The notes below the pieces were generated by a model. That model did no database searches and had not been told where the DNA came from. It was given only the letters and a program-made list of their open reading frames with translations. From contig JAKFXJ010000289.1 of NCBI GenBank assembly GCA_021731425.1, forward strand, positions 1-5,634: a stretch of 5,634 bases of DNA. Direction: 5' to 3'. Below, piece by piece: positions 1 to 5,564 of the stretch. This DNA comes from Limnohabitans sp. GTDB lineage: Bacteria; Pseudomonadota; Gammaproteobacteria; Burkholderiales; Burkholderiaceae_C. Every line of letters begins with the position of its first letter. The first letter of the stretch is position 1. A program made the translations under genes and the position numbers.

Positions 1-7
1 TGCGGTG

Positions 8-418
8 TCACTGGATACACACCGCGACGTAGGTCAGCACAAAAATCCCGTCGGGCGGGATTTTCCGCCAGTAGCCCGTTTCATTCACGGTGAAAAGCTT
101 TTTGCCGCTCAATTTGGGTCCGGCATGGCTGGTCACTTTACTCAGGCGGTGCATTTTGTAAGTGCAGTCGTACTCATTGAGATAACGACGCGACATCACG
201 CCGTCTGCATCGGCCACTTTCAAGTCCTGCAGTTCCCAAACGCGGCGGATGTTGTCCTCTTTTTCAATGGATTGACGGTCCACATACAAAGTGACATCGG
301 GCGTTTCGCCAATTCGGGTCCATGCTCCTGCCAAAGCGGGGAACATACCTGCGGCCCAAACCACACACAGCGTACCCGTGGCGAGGAGCTTGCGCACAGA
401 AAAACCTGGCATTGTCAT
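8..418 (-). CDS. Exported surface-adhesin E family-like small protein
   Basis: A protein of about 136 residues, complete at both ends. Seen: a basic N-terminus (VRK), a hydrophobic stretch at about residues 11-30 and an ALA motif at 28-30, which together look like a Sec signal peptide cleaved before GAW. The mature part has the layout W..I....YVD..SI.....RRVWEL.D, then YDC (Cys85), and a penultimate-region Cys134 near the C-terminus. This spacing and the two cysteines resemble the betaproteobacterial surface-adhesin E family, in which a disulfide is plausible; no lipobox is visible. The start is uncertain. ATG at 418 is preceded by GAGACG at a workable distance, while a TTG at 430 would overlap the stop of the upstream acyltransferase gene and ATG 412 is also possible. 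Its near-contact with that gene implies one transcript. The real role is unknown; 'adhesin' is only the family name. Confidence 0.75.
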   Translation of the reverse strand: MTMPGFSVRKLLATGTLCVVWAAGMFPALAGAWTRIGETPDVTLYVDRQSIEKEDNIRRVWELQDLKVADADGVMSRRYLNEYDCTYKMHRLSKVTSHAGPKLSGKKLFTVNETGYWRKIPPDGIFVLTYVAVCIQ

Positions 419-426
419 GTTGCGTC

Positions 427-1347
427 TCAAAAATAAGTTCCGGCCAAAGTGAGTACAGCGCCTCCCGTGCCCAGCTTGAAGCGCGAAATTCCAGGCAAGT
501 CATGCGTATTCACACCGCCCAAGTCCAACACCTCGATCTGAAGGTCTTGAAAATACGTCATGGCCTGCCACAAAAGGGCATTGTGCGCATTGAGTTGGCG
601 GCCTTCGGTGTCGGCCCAACCCATATGGTAACTGGCAACACGACCATGCACGAGAAACAACATGGCGGCGATGGTGTTCTTGCCCAGCTCCGCATACGCC
701 ACAGCAAAGGCCTGCGCAGGGTCTGATGAGGCATCGATGTAATGCCTGACAAATTCAACCGGCAAACCATGAAACTTCTTGGCTTCTCGCTGATCAATTT
801 CCTTGCCCAGTAACCAGTCACATCGTTTGCGGCTCGGTAAAACATGAAACCGAATCTTCTCGTGCCCCAAAACCTTGACCAAGCGGTTTCGCCACTTGCC
901 ATCCAATTCGGTCTTCAAGGTTGACAAGGGTTTGGTCAAGTCCAACAACACGGTGGAGTAACCGGTCATCACCCGAGCCAGCCCGCTCAACTCATCCGCC
1001 TCATTCAAGGCCACATCAGGAGAGAAGAGGACTACCTTCAAACGGGAGAGCGGCAAAGACTTGCGCAAAAGACCGTACACCTGCTGGCGTTGAGCCACCC
1101 CCAAACCAGGGGCCCAAACCGGACCTCGGGTGCAAGAGGCTATAGACAAATAACCCAACACGCGCCGACACATGAACTGGGCCACCGCCACCAAGCGCTC
1201 CCCCTCCCAGACCATGGCACGGTGAATGACCACATCCATGGCCTTCAAAGCCTCACCATAAGCCCAAGCCTGCTGCATAGCCCCCCGGCCGCTGGCATGA
1301 AAAGAGGGCCAAAGCCCAGGGTCAACTGAATTCCAAACAACATTCAT
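427..1347 (-). CDS. FemAB-like GNAT-fold acyltransferase
   Basis: A soluble protein of about 306 residues. Seen: an N-terminal half beginning with a VDPGLWPSFH-type segment and a QQAWAYGEAL motif, and a C-terminal half with YHMGWAD (240-246), then NALLWQAM (256-263), LDLGGVN (274-280) and GISRFKLGTGG (286-296). This order (ALLW helix, D-L-GG strand, FK.G.GG end) is typical of the FemAB/FemX and BioF2-like acetyltransferase families, which move an aminoacyl or acyl group onto an amino acceptor, often in cell-wall or envelope biosynthesis. The substrate cannot be read from the sequence. Start choice: ATG 1347 opens directly at the conserved-looking N-terminus. A longer version from TTG 1410 would overlap the divergent gene. 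No Shine-Dalgarno lies before ATG 1347, but a promoter-like sequence ends just upstream, so a leaderless mRNA is possible. The stop overlaps or nearly touches the following adhesin-E-like gene, indicating an operon. Confidence 0.75.
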   Translation of the reverse strand: MNVVWNSVDPGLWPSFHASGRGAMQQAWAYGEALKAMDVVIHRAMVWEGERLVAVAQFMCRRVLGYLSIASCTRGPVWAPGLGVAQRQQVYGLLRKSLPLSRLKVVLFSPDVALNEADELSGLARVMTGYSTVLLDLTKPLSTLKTELDGKWRNRLVKVLGHEKIRFHVLPSRKRCDWLLGKEIDQREAKKFHGLPVEFVRHYIDASSDPAQAFAVAYAELGKNTIAAMLFLVHGRVASYHMGWADTEGRQLNAHNALLWQAMTYFQDLQIEVLDLGGVNTHDLPGISRFKLGTGGAVLTLAGTYF

Positions 1348-1353
1348 ATTGTC

Positions 1354-1383
1354 ATAATAAGCAATATCTGCAAATCCACTCAA
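1354..1383 (-). promoter_or_regulatory. Possible sigma-70-type promoter for the acyltransferase operon
   Basis: Read on the minus strand there is TTGAGT (1383-1378), an 18-bp spacer and TATTAT (1359-1354, five of six matches to TATAAT). The predicted transcription start falls near 1347, on the ATG itself. It lies in the short gap between the divergent genes. The -35 match is only four of six, so this is a weak prediction. Confidence 0.3.
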
Positions 1384-1396
1384 GATTGGCCCATTG

Positions 1397-1615
1397 ATGT
1401 CGATGAACAACAGCGATCAAGGTAAAAGAAACTTGCCTCACCGGTCAGCTCAAACCATCCTGGGTCACGACATTCCCAAAGCCCGCCTCACCGGAGCGGG
1501 ATGGTTTTGGGGGGCTGTGTACCTGGGTTTGCCGGTCATCTTGCTGGGTAACTTGCTCGATTTGCTTTTCCAATGGACGCTGGGTTGGTGCATCGGTTTT
1601 TGGTGCATTGTTTGA
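1397..1615 (+). CDS. Small hypothetical membrane protein upstream of motA
   Basis: A 72-residue protein that I do not recognise. Seen: a polar, basic N-terminal third of about 32 residues (including NLPHRSAQ and HDIPKARL), then a long hydrophobic, tryptophan-rich segment starting GAGWFWGAVYLGLPVILLG and running to the C-terminus (LFQWTLGWCIGFWCIV). It could form one long or two short membrane helices, with the N-terminus probably cytoplasmic by the positive-inside rule. ATG 1397 and ATG 1403 are both possible starts, and an in-frame TTG precedes them at 1394; no strong ribosome binding site is seen. The stop lies 14 bases before the motA ATG on the same strand, so co-transcription with motA is likely. 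Protein-like composition and position argue that it is real, but an untranslated leader cannot be excluded. Confidence 0.55.
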   Translation: MSMNNSDQGKRNLPHRSAQTILGHDIPKARLTGAGWFWGAVYLGLPVILLGNLLDLLFQWTLGWCIGFWCIV

Positions 1616-1629
1616 TTTAAAGGGCCACC

Positions 1630-2493
1630 ATGTTTTTCTTTATCGGTTTAGCAGTTGTTTTTGGCGCGGTGTTTGGCGGTTACGTCATTGCGGGCGGCAA
1701 GATGGCGCCCATCATCAAGGCCGCGCCCTTCGAATTTCTGATCATTGGTGGATCGGCCATTGGGGCCTCTTTGGTTGCCAACAGTTTCCCAGTCTTCAAA
1801 GCTGCGTTTGCTGGCATTGGCAAATGCATTAAAGGCCCCAGTTTTCACCAAGCCGATTACCTGGCCTTGATGCTGCTGGTGGGCAAGTTGCAAACGGTGA
1901 TGAAAAAAGAAGGTGTGGTAGCGCTCGAATCGCACGTTGAAAACCCTGAGTCGAGCCCGATTTTCGGCGAATTTCCCAAGCTGGCCAAGGACCACTCCAT
2001 CGTTCAAATGATCTGCGACCCCTTGCGTCTCATGGTCATTTCACAAGGCAATCTGGACGCAGATGCCTTGGACGATTTGATGAAAAAAGCCATCAAAGTC
2101 CACCACCATGAAGCCTTGCTGGCGCCTGGAGCGCTGGCCGGTATTGCGGGCGGTTTGCCTGCTCTGGGTATTGTGGCTTGCGTGTTGGGTGTGGTTAAAA
2201 CCATGGGTGCGATCGACCAACCCCCGCCCGTGCTGGGTGCGTTGATTGGCTCCGCGCTGGTGGGTACGCTGATGGGCGTATTTTTGGCCTACGGCATGTT
2301 CGAGCCCTTCTCAGGACGGCTGACCCAAATCATCAACGAAGACGCCCAAGCTTTCGATGTGATCCGCGAGATGATCGTGTGTAACCTCAAAGGCTATCCA
2401 CAACCCCTCATCATTGAGTCAGCCAGAGCCTGTATAGCGCACCATAACCAACCAAGCTTCTCCGAAGTCTTTGACGGCATGCGAGGATCCTGA
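1630..2493 (+). CDS. motA: Flagellar motor stator subunit MotA
   Basis: A 287-residue inner-membrane protein. With MotB it forms the proton channel that drives flagellar rotation. Seen: N-terminal helix with VFGAVFGGYV (about 10-19), a second helix around 36-55, a large cytoplasmic loop, then GGLPALGIVACVLGVVKTMG (174-193) and LIGSALVGTLMGVFLAYGMFEP (205-226). By hand alignment with E. coli MotA, the channel prolines P173 and P222 correspond to P177 and P226. In the loop, E98 corresponds to E100 of the ALESHVENP segment, and R90 falls on Lys92, a conservative change next to Lys93. Length is normal for the family. The start ATG has AAAGGG at 1619-1624, five bases upstream. The stop shares one base with the motB ATG (TGATG), a usual sign of translational coupling and fixed stoichiometry. 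No FliA-type (sigma-28) box was found directly upstream. Confidence 0.97.
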   Translation: MFFFIGLAVVFGAVFGGYVIAGGKMAPIIKAAPFEFLIIGGSAIGASLVANSFPVFKAAFAGIGKCIKGPSFHQADYLALMLLVGKLQTVMKKEGVVALESHVENPESSPIFGEFPKLAKDHSIVQMICDPLRLMVISQGNLDADALDDLMKKAIKVHHHEALLAPGALAGIAGGLPALGIVACVLGVVKTMGAIDQPPPVLGALIGSALVGTLMGVFLAYGMFEPFSGRLTQIINEDAQAFDVIREMIVCNLKGYPQPLIIESARACIAHHNQPSFSEVFDGMRGS

Positions 2494-3485
2494 TGGCCGA
2501 GACAGACAAAGCAGCACCTGCGGCGACCGACGAAGCGGCAGCCGCCGCCGAAGCAGCGGCCGCCGCCGCAGCTGCGGAGGCGATGCGCCCCATCATTCGC
2601 AAGATCATTGTCGAAGATGGCCATGCCGGTGCCCACGGTGGTGCTTGGAAGATTGCGCTGGCCGACATGATGACGGCCATGATGGCTTTTTTCTTGTTGA
2701 TGTGGTTGTTGGGTGCCAGCAACGAAGACAAACGCAAAAGCGTGGCTGATTACTTCAGGCCTGCGTCACACAGCCAGATTGCTTTTGGCGAGTTGGCCGG
2801 CTCCAATGGTCTGTTCGGTGGCAAATCCATCATCGACACGGATGGTTTTCCTTTCACAGCCAAGCAAAGCGCACTCCTTGAACGCATGACCCCTCAAGCA
2901 CAGGGGGGTCCTGCTGAAAGCTTTGGCTCCTCCAAAGAGGAAAACAACAAGGATGGTCCCTCCGAACAGGACCCCGGCAAGGAGAGCGGTACCGGGACAC
3001 CTGAGCAAAAGCAGGACAAGGAAAATTTCGAAAAATTGGAGCAAGACATCAAACAAAAATTGTCTGAAAGCAAGCAGTTCGAAAAAATCAAGGACCAGGT
3101 GAGCATCACCCGAGAAAAAGAAGGTTTACGCATTGAGGTGATCGACAAGGCCGACTTCGCCATGTTCAGCTCAGGCACCTCGAACATGGGTGGCAATGCT
3201 GCAGCGCTGATGACGGAAGTGGCGAAATCGCTCAAACCGCTGCCCAACAAATTGGCCATTCGTGGTCATACCGACAGCATGGGTTTTGCGCCCGACAGCA
3301 TGCGCAACAACTGGTCGCTGTCGACCGAGCGGGCAGACGCCACACGTCAGCTGATGCAAGGTGCGGGACTTGGCTCCAACCGATTCGCCAAAATCGAAGG
3401 CGTTGCCGATACGGCGCCTTTTGTTCCAAATAATCCAGCTGATCCTCGCAACCGGCGTGTCAGCATCACCGTGCTGAACCAATAA
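2493..3485 (+). CDS. motB: Flagellar motor stator subunit MotB
   Basis: A 330-residue inner-membrane protein that anchors the stator to peptidoglycan and carries the proton-binding aspartate. Seen in order: an alanine/glutamate-rich cytoplasmic N-terminus (about 7-30) that looks longer than usual for MotB; a basic RPIIRKI segment; HGGAWKIALADMMTAMMAFF with Asp58 as the equivalent of E. coli Asp32, leading into a single membrane helix to about 73; the periplasmic plug-like stretch SNEDKRKSVADYFRP; a charged, low-complexity linker at about 130-190 rich in Glu, Lys, Gly and Ser; and an OmpA-like peptidoglycan-binding domain to the end, with GHTDS (258-262), NWSLSTERA (273-281) and RNRRVSI (319-325). 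GAGG at 2483-2486 precedes the ATG by six bases, inside motA. The residue pattern is of the proton-type MotB class rather than PomB, by inference. Confidence 0.97.
   Translation: MAETDKAAPAATDEAAAAAEAAAAAAAAEAMRPIIRKIIVEDGHAGAHGGAWKIALADMMTAMMAFFLLMWLLGASNEDKRKSVADYFRPASHSQIAFGELAGSNGLFGGKSIIDTDGFPFTAKQSALLERMTPQAQGGPAESFGSSKEENNKDGPSEQDPGKESGTGTPEQKQDKENFEKLEQDIKQKLSESKQFEKIKDQVSITREKEGLRIEVIDKADFAMFSSGTSNMGGNAAALMTEVAKSLKPLPNKLAIRGHTDSMGFAPDSMRNNWSLSTERADATRQLMQGAGLGSNRFAKIEGVADTAPFVPNNPADPRNRRVSITVLNQ
2532..2580 (+). repeat. GC-rich alanine-codon tract within motB
   Basis: About 49 bases made almost entirely of GCN and GAA/GAG codons, encoding runs of five and eight alanines broken by glutamate. 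On the opposite strand it reads as GGC/GCC-like low complexity. Such a tract can change length by slippage in three-base steps without breaking the frame, and can form GC-rich RNA structure close to the motB start codon. Confidence 0.7.
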
Positions 3486-3518
3486 AAGGCACGAGTGGTC
3501 ACGGGCGTATCATGAACG

Positions 3519-3534
3519 TTGACATCTTTGTCAA
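3519..3534. promoter_or_regulatory. Short perfect inverted repeat in the motB-downstream gap
   Basis: TTGACA, a TCTT centre and TGTCAA form a perfect 6-bp inverted repeat in the 73-base gap after motB, 24 bases before the next ATG. The left half equals a consensus -35 box, but no good -10 hexamer lies 16-18 bases downstream (AGACAA at 3542). It could be an operator or a small RNA hairpin; chance is possible at this size. Confidence 0.3.
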
Positions 3535-3558
3535 AATCCTCAGACAAGAGAATCATCC

Positions 3559-4065
3559 ATGTTGAAACACCTATCGATTGGTATCGCCATCGGCTTGTTG
3601 GTCATGTCGGGCATTTGGGGGCTGACACTGTTGATGACCACCAACCCCGAGGTGCCGTCCGACATCGCGGGCGAAAAAACCATGATGCCTGGGAACAATC
3701 AGGGGGTGATGGACCTGATTTGCGAACTGGAATTGGATCTGGACGGTCAACTGGCCTTGGGCATCAAGGAAAACGAGCCTTCCCGCATCACGATGGCTCA
3801 AATCGATTTCGAGCAGAAATCAGGCTGGTACCAAGGCCGGATTGCCATCTCTGAAAGCAGGTCAGGCACCCTCACTTTGATGGGCACACGCCTGAAAATT
3901 TACCGCCCTGCCATGTTTCAGCGGTTTGGCGTCATGATCACGGGAGAAGAGTTTGTGGTTGATCGCAAAACAGGCAGTTTTGCTCAGTCCTTGACTCTGA
4001 AAGACGGCCGCAATGTGAAATTAATCAAGGGCACTTGCGCCAAAGTGAACAAGCCACCGTTCTGA
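3559..4065 (+). CDS. Hypothetical membrane-anchored periplasmic protein downstream of motB
   Basis: A 168-residue protein that I do not recognise. Seen: a hydrophobic N-terminal segment (about 5-26, HLSIGIAIGLLVMSGIWGLT) after a single basic residue, without a clear AXA cleavage site, so either an uncleaved anchor or a signal peptide. The rest is hydrophilic with alternating beta-like patterns (for example WYQGRIAISESRSGTLTLMG) and no long helices. There are two cysteines only, Cys55 and Cys160, which could pair in the periplasm. AGAG at 3547-3550 lies eight bases before the ATG. It follows motB by 73 bases on the same strand, so it may be read through from motAB; the gap also holds a small inverted repeat. 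A stator- or motility-associated role is suggested by position alone. No catalytic motif is visible. Confidence 0.75.
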   Translation: MLKHLSIGIAIGLLVMSGIWGLTLLMTTNPEVPSDIAGEKTMMPGNNQGVMDLICELELDLDGQLALGIKENEPSRITMAQIDFEQKSGWYQGRIAISESRSGTLTLMGTRLKIYRPAMFQRFGVMITGEEFVVDRKTGSFAQSLTLKDGRNVKLIKGTCAKVNKPPF

Positions 4066-4071
4066 TTTAGC

Positions 4072-4108
4072 GCTCAGCAATGCACCTACTGAGCCCCGCT
4101 CATTGAGC
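4072..4108. terminator. Overlapping short hairpins between convergent genes
   Basis: The gap between the two convergent stop codons holds GCTCAG (4072-4077) paired with CTGAGC (4089-4094) across an 11-nt loop. TGAGC (4090-4094) can also pair with GCTCA (4098-4102), and GCTC (4098-4101) with GAGC (4105-4108). These are alternative, mutually exclusive stems. There is no clear T-run after them, so if this ends transcription it is not a classical intrinsic terminator. Confidence 0.35.
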
Positions 4109-4110
4109 CA

Positions 4111-5373
4111 TCAGGCCGCGCCGCGCAGTTCGTACTTGTTGATCTTTTCAATCAGCGTGGTTCTTTGCAGCTGCAGCAATTTAGCTGTTTGAGACACATT
4201 GCCTTGGGTGCGGCTGAGCGCTTGTTCGATCAGGTTGCGCTCAATGTCGATCAGGTGCTGTTTGAGAGAGATCCCATCGGGCGGCAGGGTCTGGATGCCC
4301 TGGGCCAACAAGATCACCTCCTCCACTGAGCTCATCTCGTCGTTGGAGGCGGACAGGGGCATGGGCACAAAGGCGGGCCTAGAGGCACTGGCTGCGTGAG
4401 AAGCGTCATCGTTGTTGGCAAACAAATGGCTAAGCGGATCGCCCTCACCCCAAGGGCTGTCGGTAACGGCGGGGGCTGAAGCGTTCCAACTGGGCTCAGC
4501 CAGGGCCGTCACTTCAAGAGGCGCTGTGGCGCTGCTTAAAAAGGTCTGCTGGGGGGCAGGCGTCGGCATCTGGCTCAGGCGCAAGGCCTGCAATGCCGCC
4601 AAACCCGAGGGCATCATGCAGGCGGGCACCGTGTGCACCTGCAAAGTTTGCGAGGGGAACAAAGTCGAAAAACGGTCCACCAAGTTGGACAGTTCACGCA
4701 CGTTGCCAGGCCAGGCATAGTCCTGCAGCAACTGGAGCATATCGGGCGCGAATTTCAGTGCACGGTTGCCCGGCAGGGTGTGCTTTTCAGCATAAAACTG
4801 GAGCAATGAGGCAATGTCATCGGGCCGATCCCGCAAGGCGGTGGTGCTGATGGGCAACACGTTGATGCGGTAATACTGGTCTTCACGAAAACGCCCAGCC
4901 GCGACTTCGGCTTCGAGGTTTTTGTGGGTGGCCGCAACCACACGCACGTCGACAGGCACCTCGCGCGCAGCGCCAACGGGCAAGATGCAACGCTCTTGCA
5001 GGACACGCAGCAACTTGACTTGCATGTCCATGGGCAGATCGCCGATTTCGTCCAGAAACAGGGTGCCGCCATGGGCCAGCTCGAAGCGCCCCAGGCGGTC
5101 GGCCACAGCACCGGTGAAGGTGCCTTTGCGGTGGCCAAACAACTCGCTTTCGATCAGCTCACGCGGAATCGCCCCGCAGTTGATGGGCACAAAGGGACCA
5201 CTGGCGCGGGGCCCTTGGGCATGCAGGGCCTGGGCCACCAATTCTTTGCCAGTGCCGCTTTCGCCGGTGACCAGCGCGGTGGAGGATGAAGCCGCCAAAG
5301 TTTGGATGAGCTCGCGCAAGAACTGCGTCGCTCGACTTTGTCCAATGATTTGGGTTTTGGCGCTGGCTTTCAT
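4111..5373 (-). CDS. Sigma-54-dependent AAA+ activator, FleQ/FlrA-like, without receiver domain
   Basis: A 420-residue transcription activator expected to use ATP to open sigma-54 (RpoN) promoters. Seen: the AAA+ domain begins at the N-terminus (IIGQSRA, 9-15); Walker A GESGTGKE (37-44); ESELFGHRKGTFTGA (75-89), where the sigma-54 contact loop is GTFTGA instead of the usual GAFTGA; Walker B TLFLDEIGD (104-112); FREDQYYRINVLPI (162-175) with the arginine-finger region; and WPGNVREL (221-228). A linker of roughly 115 residues rich in Ala, Pro and Ser follows (about 250-367). The C-terminal Fis-type helix-turn-helix (about 382-415) ends in RTTLIEKINKY, very close to the RTTLVEKMRKY of FleQ and FlrA. 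FleQ is about 490 residues and has an extra N-terminal receiver-like domain, absent here. The ATG at 5373 has AGAAAG a few bases upstream. It converges on the motAB group. A flagellar role is inferred from the DNA-binding end and location; a different RpoN regulon is possible. Confidence 0.85.
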   Translation of the reverse strand: MKASAKTQIIGQSRATQFLRELIQTLAASSSTALVTGESGTGKELVAQALHAQGPRASGPFVPINCGAIPRELIESELFGHRKGTFTGAVADRLGRFELAHGGTLFLDEIGDLPMDMQVKLLRVLQERCILPVGAAREVPVDVRVVAATHKNLEAEVAAGRFREDQYYRINVLPISTTALRDRPDDIASLLQFYAEKHTLPGNRALKFAPDMLQLLQDYAWPGNVRELSNLVDRFSTLFPSQTLQVHTVPACMMPSGLAALQALRLSQMPTPAPQQTFLSSATAPLEVTALAEPSWNASAPAVTDSPWGEGDPLSHLFANNDDASHAASASRPAFVPMPLSASNDEMSSVEEVILLAQGIQTLPPDGISLKQHLIDIERNLIEQALSRTQGNVSQTAKLLQLQRTTLIEKINKYELRGAA

Positions 5374-5421
5374 GTCTTTCTGGTGTTGGATGGGGCCAGG
5401 TGGCTAGAGCACATACCTAAC

Positions 5422-5434
5422 GGGCAGCTTGCCC
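5422..5434. repeat. Short GC-rich inverted repeat in the regulator leader
   Basis: GGGCA, GCT and TGCCC form a 5-bp perfect inverted repeat about 50 bases upstream of the regulator ATG. If transcription starts further upstream it would lie in the 5' leader. It could be an operator half-site pair or a leader hairpin, but it is short enough to arise by chance. Confidence 0.25.
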
Positions 5435-5440
5435 TGCAGG

Positions 5441-5564
5441 CTTGGATAAAGGAAATGATTTTATAGTTTTATGCGATTGTTGGTTTATAAATTATCAAAT
5501 ACGATTTGAGCAAGTATTTTTTAAATATAAATTTTTCCTATCAATTTTTCAAAAAATTTCTAGT
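5441..5564. other. AT-rich non-coding region upstream of the regulator
   Basis: No credible gene on either strand. Base composition falls sharply from the neighbouring gene: 14 G/C in 5461-5520 and 7 G/C in 5521-5580 by hand count. It contains A- and T-tracts, including AATTTTT (5543-5549) facing AAAAATT (5552-5558). Such DNA is often curved and promoter-rich and can bind nucleoid proteins; that role is inference. Confidence 0.6.
5485..5513 (-). promoter_or_regulatory. Possible sigma-70-type promoter for the regulator gene
   Basis: On the minus strand TTGCTC (5513-5508) is followed after 17 bases by TTATAA (5490-5485), or after 18 bases by TATAAA (5489-5484). This would give a leader of roughly 105 bases before the ATG. 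In DNA this AT-rich such matches are easy to find, so confidence is low. No -24/-12 sigma-54 promoter was seen here. Confidence 0.25.

Noticed and set aside
5..436. A 143-residue plus-strand frame over the first 430 bases
   Set aside because: It lies antisense to a protein with a clear signal peptide and family-like pattern, and has no ribosome binding site or recognisable motif.
1348..1630. FliA (sigma-28) flagellar promoter upstream of motA
   Set aside because: No TAAA plus spacer plus GCCGATAA-like sequence was found in the intergenic gap or in the small gene before motA.
2394..2737. Alanine- and glycine-rich reading frames on the minus strand over the motA/motB junction
   Set aside because: They are shadows of the GC-rich alanine-codon tract of motB and of motA, which are clearly coding on the plus strand.
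4922..5407. Open frames on the plus strand across the AAA+ domain
   Set aside because: The opposite strand encodes an intact AAA+ protein with every expected motif; these frames show no recognisable protein features.
5374..5564. Sigma-54 (-24/-12) promoter in front of the regulator
   Set aside because: No GG-N10-GC arrangement resembling TGGCAC-N5-TTGC could be found on the minus strand in this gap.
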